Shown: piece after piece, positions 1 through 8,411 of the stretch
Layout of the letters: each line of letters starts with the position of its first letter
Numbering within the stretch: position 1 is the first letter of the stretch
DNA from: Sterolibacteriaceae bacterium
GTDB taxonomy: Bacteria > Pseudomonadota > Gammaproteobacteria > Burkholderiales > Rhodocyclaceae
Reading direction: 5' to 3'
Length of the DNA: 35,984 nucleotides
Assembly: GCA_025360425.1 (NCBI GenBank)
Contig: JANYCD010000041.1
Coordinates: 1-35,984 of the forward strand
The notes under the pieces: generated by a model
Told to the model about the DNA's origin: nothing
The model's input: only the letters and a program-made list of their open reading frames with translations
Databases searched by the model: none
Program-made: the position numbers and the translations under genes

Positions 1-1443
1 CAGTAGCACTCCGTCGTCCATCTTGACGCTGATCTTGTCGAAGCGTTTTTTGACCGTTCGCCCTGAGCCTGTCGAAGGGCGGGCTTCGACAGGCTCAGCC
101 CGAACGGAGAGGAGGTCATCTTGCGCGGACTCGTCGCCAAAACCTTCCTTGGCCTTGATCGCCCCCACCTTGCGCAGCCATTCGTCGGCCTTCCTGAACT
201 GCGTCCAGGTAATTTTTTCGCGCAACAATTCTTCACGCTGCGTACCAACCCAGGCATAGCCCTTGATCGCGCGGCGCACGCGCTCGGCGGTGAGACGATC
301 AGCGTAGTCCTCGCCTTCGATCAGGATGAACTTGCGCGTGCCGCCATCTTTCGCATTGGCCTTGAGCACCGCATGGGCCGTGGTACCGGAACCGGCGAAG
401 GAGTCGAGGATGACGGCATTTTCGTCGGCGCCGATTTCAAGTACACGCTCGATCAATTCGATCGGCTTAGGCGTGGCGAACGGCGCCTCTTTGCCACCGA
501 AAATTTCGGCAAGGTACTTCTTCGCACCATCACTATGATTGACTTCGGTATAGCTCCAGATCGTTTGTGCCGGAACCGATTTCTGAACATCGGACAGAAA
601 TCGCTTCAGGCGTGGGCGTGCCGTACCGTCGTTGCCAAACCACACTCTGTTGTCAGCAATGAGTTCTTGCATCCTGTCTTGGTTGTAGCGCCAACTTGTT
701 CCCGGAGGTGGCAAATAATCTTCGCCGTTTGGTCCACGCACGGGATAAATCGCATAGTCGCTCGACTCCATGCGCAACAAATCACCCGATGTCCAAGGCC
801 CGCGCGGGTCGTTGTCCAGATTTTTGTACGCGGCGTCCTGCGATTCCGTGCGCTCCAATCCACTGATACGAACCTGCTCAATATCTTTGGCGTAAACCAG
901 TAGGTAGTCGTGAGATTCGGAGAAGAAACGAGTGTCACTTTTAGTGCTGTACTTCTTTTGCCAAATCAATGTCCCTACGTGGGCCATATCCCCAAAAACC
1001 TCATCCAACATCATCCGCGCCCGATGCACTTCATTGTCATCGAGCGTGATCCAGATCGAACCGCGTTCCGAGAGCAGTTCGCGCAACAGCACCAGGCGCG
1101 GCCACATCATGCACAACCATTTGTCGTGGCGCAGCAGGTCGTCGCCATCGACCGGATTGGTCGACAGCCACTCCTTCATGATCGGCGAGTTGACATTGTC
1201 GTTGTAGCACCAGCCTTCGTTGCCGGTGTTGTACGGCGGGTCGATGAAGATCAGGTCCACCGCGCCGGCGTAGCGTGGCAGCAGCGCCTTGAGCGCATGC
1301 AGGTTGTCGCCGTGGATGACGAGGCTGCTGCCCAGATCGGCCGGGCCGATGGACTTGGCGGCATCGGGAAGCAGCGGTCGGTAGGGCACCGTCAGATGAT
1401 GGTTGTAGACGTATTCCTTGCCTTTGAAAACCAGTTCCGGCAT
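1..1443 (-). CDS. DNA adenine methyltransferase, beta class, type III Mod-like (3' end cut by window edge)
   Basis: The reading frame opens at an ATG at 1443 and stays open to base 1, so at least 481 residues are seen and the C-terminus is missing. It would transfer methyl from SAM to adenine N6 (or cytosine N4) in DNA. The catalytic DPPY lies at residues 68-71, in the context FIDPPYNTGN, and the SAM-binding FAGSGTT motif at 349-355. Catalytic motif before SAM motif is the beta-class order used by type III Mod subunits; the stretch between them would hold the target-recognition region. An AGGAG-like ribosome site precedes the ATG. A restriction (Res) gene would be expected beyond the left edge, so a solitary methylase cannot be excluded. 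Odd feature: a palindromic repeat at 54-107 adds about 17 residues (roughly 447-463) without breaking the frame. Confidence 0.88.
   Translation of the reverse strand, partial: MPELVFKGKEYVYNHHLTVPYRPLLPDAAKSIGPADLGSSLVIHGDNLHALKALLPRYAGAVDLIFIDPPYNTGNEGWCYNDNVNSPIMKEWLSTNPVDGDDLLRHDKWLCMMWPRLVLLRELLSERGSIWITLDDNEVHRARMMLDEVFGDMAHVGTLIWQKKYSTKSDTRFFSESHDYLLVYAKDIEQVRISGLERTESQDAAYKNLDNDPRGPWTSGDLLRMESSDYAIYPVRGPNGEDYLPPPGTSWRYNQDRMQELIADNRVWFGNDGTARPRLKRFLSDVQKSVPAQTIWSYTEVNHSDGAKKYLAEIFGGKEAPFATPKPIELIERVLEIGADENAVILDSFAGSGTTAHAVLKANAKDGGTRKFILIEGEDYADRLTAERVRRAIKGYAWVGTQREELLREKITWTQFRKADEWLRKVGAIKAKEGFGDESAQDDLLSVRAEPVEARPSTGSGRTVKKRFDKISVKMDDGVLL
54..107. repeat. REP-like palindromic repeat inserted in frame in the methyltransferase gene
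   Basis: Two 24-base arms (54-77 and 84-107) are inverted copies with two mismatches around a 6-base centre. The arm core reads CCTGAGCCTGTCGAAG, a dispersed palindrome I recognise from many proteobacterial genomes. On the coding strand it reads VRAEPVEARPSTGSGRT, the typical translation of this element. It sits after the conserved SAM motif, where a linker would tolerate it. Confidence 0.85.
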
Positions 1444-1532
1444 CTCGCTGTCCTGACACTCCTGTTGTTATGGGCCGCCTGAGTATTCACTCTAATGACA
1501 GGCATATAGCTTGACGGCGAAATATAGCATCG

Positions 1533-1550
1533 CGGACGCAGTCGCGTCCG
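1533..1550 (-). terminator. possible terminator hairpin after the DUF3683 gene
   Basis: CGGACGC and GCGTCCG (7 bp) flank a 4-base loop, 14 bases past the stop of the large oxidoreductase gene. There is no clean T-run after it on the minus strand, only TATATTT, so this is a hairpin with uncertain function. Confidence 0.35.
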
Positions 1551-1563
1551 GAAACAGCTTTCT

Positions 1564-4500
1564 TTAGAGCAGCACCCGCTCGATACCGCCATTGTTGGCC
1601 TTGCCGACATAGTTGCTCAGCCAGTTTTCGCCGAGCACATGTTTGGCCAGTTCCACCACGATGTAATCGGCGCTGGTGCCGGAGTCGTTGTCGTAGCGCG
1701 ACAGGCCCTGCAGGCAGGATGGGCAGGAGGTGAGAATTTTGATTTCGTCATCGAATCCATCGGCGCGCAGTTTGCCGGCGCCATTGCGCATTTCCTCTTC
1801 CTTGCGGAAGCGCACCTGTGTGGAAATATCGGGACGCGAAGCCGCGAAGGTGCCCGATTCGCCGCAACAGCGGTCATTGAGCGCTACCGGTTGGCCCATG
1901 AGTTGATTCACCACCTTCATCGGGCTGTGTGTTTTCATCGGCGTGTGGCAGGGGTCGTGGTACATATAGCGCGTGCCCTGTACGCCTTCAAGTTTGACGC
2001 CCTTTTCCATCAGGTACTCATGGATGTCGAGCAGGCGGCAGCCCGGGAAAATCTTGTCGAACTGGTATTTCTGCAATTGATCCATACACGTGCCGCAGGA
2101 GACGATCACCGTCTTGATGTCGAGATAGTTGAGCGTGTTGGCGACGCGATGAAACAGTACGCGATTGTCGGTGGTGATCTGCTGGCCCTTGGCGTCGTCG
2201 CCGGAAGAGGTTTGCGGATAGCCGCAACACAAATAGCCGGGCGGTAGCACGGTGATCGCACCGACCTCATAGAGCATGGCCTGGGTGGCCAGTCCCACCT
2301 GCGAAAACAACCGCTCCGAGCCGCAGCCGGGGAAGTAGAACACGGCGTCGGATTCGTCGGTCACCTTGCGGGTGTCGCGGATCACCGGGATGACCGTGTC
2401 ATCCTCGACATCGAGCAGGGCGCGCGCCGTGCGCGCCGGCACATTGCGCGGCATCGGCTTGTTGATGAAGTGGATCACCTGTGATTTGAGCGGCGCCGTG
2501 CCCAGCGTCGCCGCCGGCCGTCGCGTCTGGTCCTGGATCAGGCCAAGCGCTTTGCCGACTCGATATCCGAGTCGCTGCGCCTTGTAGGCGAACTGGATCA
2601 TGCCGGCACGGATCAGCTTGATGGTGGCCGGGTCGGTGGCGTTGAGAAAGGCCATCGCCGCCGTCGTGCCGGGATTGAATTTCTTCTTGCCCTGCACGCG
2701 CAGGAAGTTACGCATGGCGATCGAGACGTCGCCGAAGTCGATGTCCACCGGGCAAGGATTCAGGCACTTGTGGCACACGGTGCAGTGGTCGGCCACGTCG
2801 GAGAACTCATCGAAGTGCTTGATCGAAATTCCACGCCGCGTTTGTTCTTCATAGAGGAAAGCCTCGATCAACAGCCCGGTGCCGAGGATCTTGTTGCGCG
2901 GCGAATAAAACAGGTTGGCGCGCGGTACATGGGTCGAGCACACCGGCTTGCATTTGCCGCAGCGCAAGCAGTCCTTGATCGACGTCGATATCTTGCCGAT
3001 CTCCGATTGCTCCATGATCAGGGATTCGGCGCCGAGCAGCGAGAACGATGGCGTGTAGGCATTGGCCAGATCGCCGCCCGGCATCAGCTTGCCTTTGTTG
3101 AAGCGGCCTTCGGGATCGACTTTCTGTTTGTATTCGCGGAACGGGCGGATTTCTTCTTCGCTGAGATATTCCAGCTTGGTGATGCCGATGCCGTGCTCGC
3201 CGGAAATCACGCCGTCCAGGCTGCGCGCCAGCTTCATGATGCGCGCTACCGCCGTGTTGGCGGTCTGCAGCATGGCGTAGTTATCGGAGTTAACCGGAAT
3301 GTTGGTGTGTACGTTGCCGTCGCCGGCGTGCATGTGCAGAGCAACAAAAACACGACCGCGTTTGACCTCCTGGTGGATCGCGTCGATGCGCTCCAAGGCG
3401 GGGCGATAGGTGTCGCCGACGAACAGCGCATGCAGCGCTGTCTTGAGTTCGGTCTTCCAGGAAACGCGCACCGAATAGTCTTGCAGGCGATGGAACAGCG
3501 TCGGGTTGCCAGCCTTGTTGGTGAACAGCCCGGCGTTGATCCCGAGCGCGGAGAATTCAGCTTCTGCCTGTGCCAGCGGCAGGTCGAGATTGTCGAGCAG
3601 CCACTGCCAGCGAACACGGGCGCTGTCGATCAATTCCAGCGCCTGCTCGCGGCGGTCGCCGAGCAATTCTTCCTTTTCGAGATTCGAATCGCCGGCGTGC
3701 AGCGGGATATCACTGGCGCTGAAAAATTCCGTGAGCGCAGCGCAGACATCCAGCTTGTTGCGGATCGATAGCTCGATGTTGATGCGTTCGATGCCGTCGC
3801 AGTAGTCGCCCATGCGCGGCAACGGGATCACCACGTCCTCGTTTACCTTGAAGGCGTTGGTGTGTTTGGAAATCGCAGCGGTGCGGCCGCGGTCGAGCCA
3901 GAACTTCTTGCGTGTCTCGGGCGACACGGCGATGAAGCCTTCGCCGCCGCGGGCATTGGCGATGCGTACCACTTCCGAGGCGGCGGCCATCACGGCGCTT
4001 TCGTCGTCGCCGACAATATCGCCAATCAACACCATCTTCGGCCGGCCACCCTGGCGTTTGGCCTTGGTGGCGTAGCCCACTGCCTTGACGTAGCGTTCAT
4101 CGAGATGTTCGAGACCGGCAAGCAAGATGGGGGAGCGGGCCCCGTCGGGTCCCGGTGCGCCGCCCGATTGCGCTTTCAGATATTCGGTGATCTCGACGAT
4201 GGAAGGCACCGCCTCGCGCACCTGAGCAAAATATTCGAGGCACACGGTGCGCGTCACCGGCGGCAGCTTGTGCAGGATCCACACCGCCGAGGTGATGATG
4301 CCGTCGCAACCTTCTTTCTGCACGCCGGGCAGGCCGCCAAGGAACTTGTCGGTCACGTCCTTGCCGAGACCGGACTTGCGAAAACGCGCGCCGGGAATGC
4401 TCAGCGTCTCTTCGCCCAGCTTGTCGCCACGGTCGTTGCTGCGGGTGAGGCGGAAGGTGGCCACGTCCTGATCGTGGATCTTGCCAAGGTTGTGATCAAG

Positions 4501-5436
4501 GCGTTCGACCAGCAGCCAGTCACCGTCCGGCGTCACCATCTTCCACGACGCCAGATTGTCGAGCGCAGTGCCCCACAACACCGCCTTCTTGCCGCCGGCA
4601 TTCATGGCGATGTTGCCGCCGATGCAGGATGCGTCGGCTGAAGTCGGATCGCACGCGAACACGAGGCCGGCATTTTCGGCGGTTTCCATCACCCGCCGCG
4701 TCACCAGTCCGGCGCCGGTGCGTACCGTGGCATAAGGCTTGTCGACACCGGGTAAAACTGTCTGCTCCACCGCGCCCAGATCGATCAGTTTCTCGGTATT
4801 GATCACCGCCGAATACGGCGTCAGCGGCACCGCGCCGCCGGTGTAGCCGGTGCCGCCACCGCGTGGAATGATGGTGAGGCCGAGTTCGATGCAACCGCGC
4901 ACTAGCGGCGCGATTTCTTCTTCGGTATCCGGGTTGAGCACCACGAACGGGTATTCCACGCGCCAGTCGGTGGCGTCGGTTACATGTGAAACGCGGGCCA
5001 GGCCGTCGAACGCAATGTTGTCCTTGCGTGTATGTTTGAGTAGCGTGCGCAACACCGCCTTGCGCATGCGCGTGGTTTCATCGAACCAGCGCTCAAAGCG
5101 GGCGACCGCTTCGCCGGCGGCGGTCAGCAAGCTCGCGACCGCTTCGTTGCCATGACGGCGCTTGTCAATTTCGCGCAGACGATGGCGCAGTGCCTCAACC
5201 AGCGCCTCGCGTCGTCCGCGATTGGCAAGCAGGTCGTCTTCGAGATACGGATTGCGCTGCACCACCCAGATGTCACCTAGCACTTCGTAAAGCATGCGCG
5301 CCGAGCGGCCGGTGATGCGATGGCCGCGCAGTTCGTCCAGAACGCGCCAGGCATCGGCCCCCAGCAGGCGAATGACGATCTCGCGGTCGGAGAACGAGGT
5401 GTAGTTGTAGGGGATTTCCCTGAGGCGGGCAGTCAT
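1564..5436 (-). CDS. DUF3683-type FAD / 4Fe-4S / CCG-domain oxidoreductase
   Basis: This 1290-residue flavin and iron-sulfur dehydrogenase resembles D-lactate and glycolate dehydrogenases with an extra N-terminal DUF3683 domain. The order seen is: DUF3683 (about 1-150); FAD-binding type 4 domain with [11 protein letters not shown] near 190-205 and [12 protein letters not shown] near 270; FAD-oxidase C-terminal domain with [12 protein letters not shown] and GEHGIG; two ferredoxin-type clusters, [11 protein letters not shown] near 823 and [14 protein letters not shown] near 885; and two cysteine-rich CCG domains (GCG near 1038, LCCGYP near 1069, DPCH near 1159, RCCGESG near 1188). It should oxidise a 2-hydroxy acid and pass electrons through the clusters to quinone or a partner; the substrate cannot be read from sequence. 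The start codon lies in a 13-base tandem repeat (ACTGCCCGCCTCA, copies 21 bases apart); I use the second copy because it carries the ATG. Confidence 0.9.
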   Translation of the reverse strand: MTARLREIPYNYTSFSDREIVIRLLGADAWRVLDELRGHRITGRSARMLYEVLGDIWVVQRNPYLEDDLLANRGRREALVEALRHRLREIDKRRHGNEAVASLLTAAGEAVARFERWFDETTRMRKAVLRTLLKHTRKDNIAFDGLARVSHVTDATDWRVEYPFVVLNPDTEEEIAPLVRGCIELGLTIIPRGGGTGYTGGAVPLTPYSAVINTEKLIDLGAVEQTVLPGVDKPYATVRTGAGLVTRRVMETAENAGLVFACDPTSADASCIGGNIAMNAGGKKAVLWGTALDNLASWKMVTPDGDWLLVERLDHNLGKIHDQDVATFRLTRSNDRGDKLGEETLSIPGARFRKSGLGKDVTDKFLGGLPGVQKEGCDGIITSAVWILHKLPPVTRTVCLEYFAQVREAVPSIVEITEYLKAQSGGAPGPDGARSPILLAGLEHLDERYVKAVGYATKAKRQGGRPKMVLIGDIVGDDESAVMAAASEVVRIANARGGEGFIAVSPETRKKFWLDRGRTAAISKHTNAFKVNEDVVIPLPRMGDYCDGIERINIELSIRNKLDVCAALTEFFSASDIPLHAGDSNLEKEELLGDRREQALELIDSARVRWQWLLDNLDLPLAQAEAEFSALGINAGLFTNKAGNPTLFHRLQDYSVRVSWKTELKTALHALFVGDTYRPALERIDAIHQEVKRGRVFVALHMHAGDGNVHTNIPVNSDNYAMLQTANTAVARIMKLARSLDGVISGEHGIGITKLEYLSEEEIRPFREYKQKVDPEGRFNKGKLMPGGDLANAYTPSFSLLGAESLIMEQSEIGKISTSIKDCLRCGKCKPVCSTHVPRANLFYSPRNKILGTGLLIEAFLYEEQTRRGISIKHFDEFSDVADHCTVCHKCLNPCPVDIDFGDVSIAMRNFLRVQGKKKFNPGTTAAMAFLNATDPATIKLIRAGMIQFAYKAQRLGYRVGKALGLIQDQTRRPAATLGTAPLKSQVIHFINKPMPRNVPARTARALLDVEDDTVIPVIRDTRKVTDESDAVFYFPGCGSERLFSQVGLATQAMLYEVGAITVLPPGYLCCGYPQTSSGDDAKGQQITTDNRVLFHRVANTLNYLDIKTVIVSCGTCMDQLQKYQFDKIFPGCRLLDIHEYLMEKGVKLEGVQGTRYMYHDPCHTPMKTHSPMKVVNQLMGQPVALNDRCCGESGTFAASRPDISTQVRFRKEEEMRNGAGKLRADGFDDEIKILTSCPSCLQGLSRYDNDSGTSADYIVVELAKHVLGENWLSNYVGKANNGGIERVLL

Positions 5437-5538
5437 TCTGATGAGGCGGGCAGTAAAGAGTGGATTGTAAGTTATCCCTCACGGATTCCTTATAGTCATC
5501 GCGCCGCAGTGATGCAATCCCCGATCAAGCTTTGCGGG

Positions 5539-5862
5539 CTACTCGAACAAGTCGGCATGCGTGCCGGCCCGAGTAAAGACGACGGCGCCGTCCTCGAGCA
5601 GGTCGTAAATCAGCAGGAAGTCGCCGCCGATATGGCATTCCCTGAAGCCTTTCCACTCACCGGTCAGTTCGTGATCAAGATATTCGGGCGGCAGGGGTGC
5701 ATCGTTGGCGATGATCAGCAGCATCGCCTCTTTAAGGCGGCGCATGTCGTAGCGGCCTGAATGGCTCAGGCGCTCCCCGTCCTTTACGAATTGCTTGGTT
5801 CTATCGCTGCTTCTTGGCAGGTTTGCGCGTTTTTGCTGCGCTGGTTTTTTCGAGGTCATCAA
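5539..5862 (-). CDS. yafQ: YafQ/RelE-family mRNA interferase toxin
   Basis: The C-terminal 90 residues match YafQ, a ribosome-dependent mRNA-cleaving toxin. The catalytic set of YafQ is present: the His of YLDHEL, the His of ECHIGGD with the following Asp, the His of RAGTHADLF and the final Phe. The Trp that follows the Asp in E. coli YafQ is Phe here. From the first Met it is 107 residues, about 15 longer than usual, and overlaps the antitoxin gene by 62 bases. The extra N-terminus is Lys/Arg-rich, so translation may begin further in, but I see no better ATG. It is co-transcribed behind the antitoxin. Confidence 0.85.
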   Translation of the reverse strand: MMTSKKPAQQKRANLPRSSDRTKQFVKDGERLSHSGRYDMRRLKEAMLLIIANDAPLPPEYLDHELTGEWKGFRECHIGGDFLLIYDLLEDGAVVFTRAGTHADLFE

Positions 5863-6109
5863 AAAGTTCCTGTGCGGAACCGAAGCGGGCTTTGCGGATT
5901 GAACGTGCTTCCTTCATTGCAGCGATCGTCGTTGCATTGGGGGTCCTGACTTCAAAGGGCAGTCCTTGACGGACTACAACTTGACGTAGGAACAGACGGA
6001 TCCCGTCACTGAGGCTCAAGCCGCAATCAGCCAGTACCTCGCTAGCGCGATCCTTCAAGTCCGGTTCAATCCTGGAGCGTACATCGGTTGTTTTAAGGCT
6101 CGATAGCAT
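5801..6109 (-). CDS. dinJ: DinJ/RelB-family antitoxin
   Basis: A 102-residue protein with an N-terminal ribbon-helix-helix segment (DVRSRIEPDLKDRASEVL, then GLSLSDGIRLFLRQVV), followed by LPFEVRTPN, the standard DinJ junction between DNA-binding and toxin-wrapping parts. The tail is Lys-rich (KTRKPAKKQR). It should neutralise the YafQ-like toxin encoded just downstream and repress their promoter. I use the ATG at 6109 because AAGGA lies 7 bases before it; a TTG start at 6166 would fall inside the -10 region of the promoter. The last 62 bases overlap the toxin reading frame. Confidence 0.87.
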   Translation of the reverse strand: MLSSLKTTDVRSRIEPDLKDRASEVLADCGLSLSDGIRLFLRQVVVRQGLPFEVRTPNATTIAAMKEARSIRKARFGSAQELFDDLEKTSAAKTRKPAKKQR

Positions 6110-6143
6110 GGTTGTCCTTCTTTCCCTGCACAGGGTGCTGTAC

Positions 6144-6180
6144 GTGGCAACATTGTAGCCACACAATTCGTCTATATCAA
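6144..6180 (-). promoter_or_regulatory. sigma-70 promoter with overlapping operator for the toxin-antitoxin pair
   Basis: On the minus strand TTGATA (6180-6175), a 17-base spacer and TACAAT (6157-6152) form a near-consensus promoter 43 bases before the antitoxin ATG. An imperfect 19-bp palindrome, GTGGC-N9-GCCAC at 6144-6162, covers the -10 box. This fits autorepression by the ribbon-helix-helix antitoxin; that role is inferred. Confidence 0.72.
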
Positions 6181-6240
6181 GTCTGCGTCGACGGTCTGGG
6201 TAGATGGGAGACCCAGGTCGTAGCCTAAGTCTTTGTGTTT

Positions 6241-6317
6241 TGGTGGTGATGGGGGGACTTGAACCCTCGACCTACGGATTATGAATCCGTCGCTCTAACC
6301 AGCTGAGCTACATCACC
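6241..6317 (-). tRNA. tRNA-Met (anticodon CAU)
   Basis: A full cloverleaf can be folded with CCA encoded. The acceptor stem GGTGATG pairs with CATCACC, the D arm is GCTC/GAGC, the anticodon arm ACGGA-TTCATAA-TCCGT puts CAT at the anticodon, and the T loop is TTCAAGT. The T stem GAGGG/CCCCC has one A-C mismatch. CAU also occurs in isoleucine tRNA with lysidine; the elongator methionine identity is more likely but not proved. A weak hairpin (CTGGGT/ACCCAG, 6196-6216) lies just downstream without a T-run. Confidence 0.93.
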
Positions 6318-6346
6318 ATGGGGAAGGGGCGGCATTATCCTTGGCC

Positions 6347-6373
6347 GGGGTTTGCCTTGTCAAGGCAAACCCC
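6347..6373. repeat. perfect 27-bp palindrome ahead of the ubiH-like gene
   Basis: The 13-base arm GGGGTTTGCCTTG at 6347-6359 is repeated exactly inverted at 6361-6373 around one base. It lies 29 bases after the tRNA (read divergently) and 18 bases before the hydroxylase ATG. There is no T-run, so it could be an operator, a transcript hairpin in the 5' leader, or a repeat. Confidence 0.7.
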
Positions 6374-6391
6374 GTGGGCGACAATCCGACG

Positions 6392-7549
6392 ATGAAATTT
6401 GATGTCCTTATTGTCGGTGGCGGCCTTGCCGGTCTTTCTCTTGCCGTTGCCCTGCGTCGAACTCAGCTTTCGGTCGGCGTAATTGAAGGGCGGGGTCCCG
6501 CCGCCGCCAACGATTGGGACGTGCGCATCTACGCTGTCAGTCCGGCCAATCAGCGCTTTCTTGACGAGATCGGGGTATGGAGCCACCTTGATGCTTGCCG
6601 AGTTTCCCGAGTCGAGGCCATGGAAATTCACGGTGATGCTGCGGGAAGAATTGATTTTTCTGCCTATGACGCAGGAGCCGATGAATTGGCCTGGATTGTC
6701 GAATCGGGCGCGATGCAGGCGGAATTGTGGGAAAGCGCCAAGCGTCAAGCCAATGTGACCTTGCTTTGCCCGGCACACCCCGACGCGTTGTCGTTCACGG
6801 CGGAAGATGCCCGGATCGCGCTGGGCGATGGTCGTCGCGTTGAAGCCGCTCTGATCGTGGCGGCCGACGGTGCTGACTCCTGGACGCGGCAGGCCGCCGG
6901 TATTCAGGTAAGGTTCAAGGACTATGGGCAGTGTGGCGTGGTGGCCAATTTTCAGACCGAACGTCCACACCGTGGCAAGGCTTTTCAGTGGTTTCGCACT
7001 GATGGAGTCCTTGCTTATTTGCCTTTGCCCGGCAACATGATTTCTGTGGTCTGGTCCACATCGCAATTGCACGCAGCCGAGTTGCTCGCGTTGTCCGCGG
7101 ATGTGTTTGGTTTGCGGGTCGCGGAAGCGGGCAAACAGCAGCTTGGTGAACTTTCTTTGGTAACGCCACCAGCGGCGTTTCCGTTGCGGCTAATGCGTGC
7201 GCCCCGATCCATTGCACCGCGTCTGGCGTTGGTCGGCGATGCGGCCCATACCATTCATCCGTTGTCGGGTCACGGCATCAATCTTGGTTTTCGTGATGCC
7301 AAAGCGCTGGCCGAACTGCTTAATGCGAAGCCGTCTCACATTGACTGTGGTGATCTCATGCTGTTGCGCAGATACGAGCGCGCACGCAAGGAAGAGGTGG
7401 TCGCGTTGCAATTTGCAACGGATGGTCTGCAACGGCTTTTTGCGCCGGATCTGCGACTTTTGTCCGCCGTACGCAACTTTGGATTGAACCTGACTAACGG
7501 TATGCCGGTCATCAAGGATCTGCTGGTACGCTACGCGCTTTCCGCCTGA
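6392..7549 (+). CDS. UbiH/UbiF/COQ6-family FAD-dependent hydroxylase (ubiquinone biosynthesis)
   Basis: A 385-residue flavoprotein monooxygenase. The FAD-binding GGGLAG is at residues 9-14 after a beta strand (FDVLIV), the middle DG motif is in VAADGADS, and the second FAD motif GDAAHTIHP starts at 282. Family members hydroxylate the ring of ubiquinone precursors using O2 and NAD(P)H at the inner membrane; which ring position is modified cannot be decided here. The usual family motif after HPL is AGQG; here it reads SGHG, a small departure. I chose the ATG at 6392 because MKFDVLIVGGG is the canonical N-terminus; the frame extends upstream through a palindrome. dsbC follows after 20 bases on the same strand. 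Confidence 0.88.
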   Translation: MKFDVLIVGGGLAGLSLAVALRRTQLSVGVIEGRGPAAANDWDVRIYAVSPANQRFLDEIGVWSHLDACRVSRVEAMEIHGDAAGRIDFSAYDAGADELAWIVESGAMQAELWESAKRQANVTLLCPAHPDALSFTAEDARIALGDGRRVEAALIVAADGADSWTRQAAGIQVRFKDYGQCGVVANFQTERPHRGKAFQWFRTDGVLAYLPLPGNMISVVWSTSQLHAAELLALSADVFGLRVAEAGKQQLGELSLVTPPAAFPLRLMRAPRSIAPRLALVGDAAHTIHPLSGHGINLGFRDAKALAELLNAKPSHIDCGDLMLLRRYERARKEEVVALQFATDGLQRLFAPDLRLLSAVRNFGLNLTNGMPVIKDLLVRYALSA

Positions 7550-7569
7550 TCAAATTTTCTGGAGACAAC

Positions 7570-8265
7570 ATGAAAAGAGTCGTCGCATTTCTTGCGTTGG
7601 TTATGTTTGCGGTTCTTGCCTGTGCTGGCGAAGCCGAGGTCAAAAAAGCGTGGGAATCCGCCTTCACCGATATGAAAGTGGAAAGTGTCACCAAGACTGA
7701 TTATCTCGGACTTTATGAGGTCTACGCCGAGGGAGAAGTTTTCTATACCGACGAAAAGGTGACAGCTATTCTTCGTGGCGAGTTGATCGATGCAAAAACC
7801 AGGAAAAACCTGACCCAGGAAAAGAAATTTTCCATGCTGCCGCTCGACCAAGCCATCAAAGTGGTGCGTGGCAACGGCAAAAATGTTCTGGTGACCTTCG
7901 AGGATCCGAATTGCGGTTACTGCAAAAAGTTGGCGAGAGAATTGCAACAAGTCAAAAACACCACGGTCTACACTTTTCTGGTTCCGATTCTTTCGGAGGA
8001 TTCAGTGCAAAAATCCAAGGCGATTTGGTGTGCTGCGGATAAATCCAGGACTTGGAGCGACTGGATGCTCAACGGCACGGTGCCCATTGCCGCTGCGGCG
8101 AAGTGCGATGCAGGACCGATGTTGGCAAAAACCATGGAACTCAGCCGGCGTCTCGGCATTCGCGGTACGCCCTTCATTTATTTTGCCAACGGACAACAGG
8201 CAGGTGGTTATATCCCCGCAGCCGAGATCGAAAAGCGATTAAGTCAGAGTGGTGGCTTGGACTAA
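7570..8265 (+). CDS. dsbC: thiol:disulfide interchange protein DsbC (disulfide isomerase)
   Basis: A 231-residue periplasmic protein. The N-terminus has a signal peptide (MKRVVAF, a hydrophobic stretch, likely cut after ACA). Residues 25-100 match the DsbC dimerisation domain, and the thioredoxin domain carries CGYC at 115-118 and a cis-proline loop GTPF with Pro201. It reshuffles wrong disulfides in secreted proteins and is kept reduced by DsbD. GGAGAC lies just before the ATG. Its placement behind a ubiH-like gene probably means one transcript with the hydroxylase. DsbG is the alternative; CGYC and the length favour DsbC. Confidence 0.9.
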   Translation: MKRVVAFLALVMFAVLACAGEAEVKKAWESAFTDMKVESVTKTDYLGLYEVYAEGEVFYTDEKVTAILRGELIDAKTRKNLTQEKKFSMLPLDQAIKVVRGNGKNVLVTFEDPNCGYCKKLARELQQVKNTTVYTFLVPILSEDSVQKSKAIWCAADKSRTWSDWMLNGTVPIAAAAKCDAGPMLAKTMELSRRLGIRGTPFIYFANGQQAGGYIPAAEIEKRLSQSGGLD

Positions 8266-8278
8266 ACGCTATTCCGGC

Positions 8279-8327
8279 ACTTACCCTTTCGGCAACTACA
8301 CCCGTATGCGCCTTTTGCCGCATCTTT
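8279..8327 (-). pseudogene. decayed fragment resembling the mltA 3' end
   Basis: Read on the minus strand this stretch is roughly three-quarters identical to the last about 50 bases of mltA (9776-9830), including the exact 14-mer AAGATGCGGCAAAA, which encodes KMRQ in mltA. One- and two-base gaps break the frame. It lies between dsbC and amt, with amt separating it from intact mltA. A chance match is possible, but position and orientation suggest a duplication remnant. Confidence 0.5.
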
Positions 8328-8411
8328 GATCTTGAGCTGAAGTTGAGCGGCACGACGAGCTGACAAAGAATAGTCGGGCAGGTGCGGATCGAGCCTGTTC
8401 AAACTAGAGAG

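Noticed and set aside
121-1482. Plus-strand open frames of 260 and 190 codons opposite the methyltransferase
   Set aside because: The minus strand frame has complete methyltransferase motifs over the same bases; the plus-strand products match no family I know.
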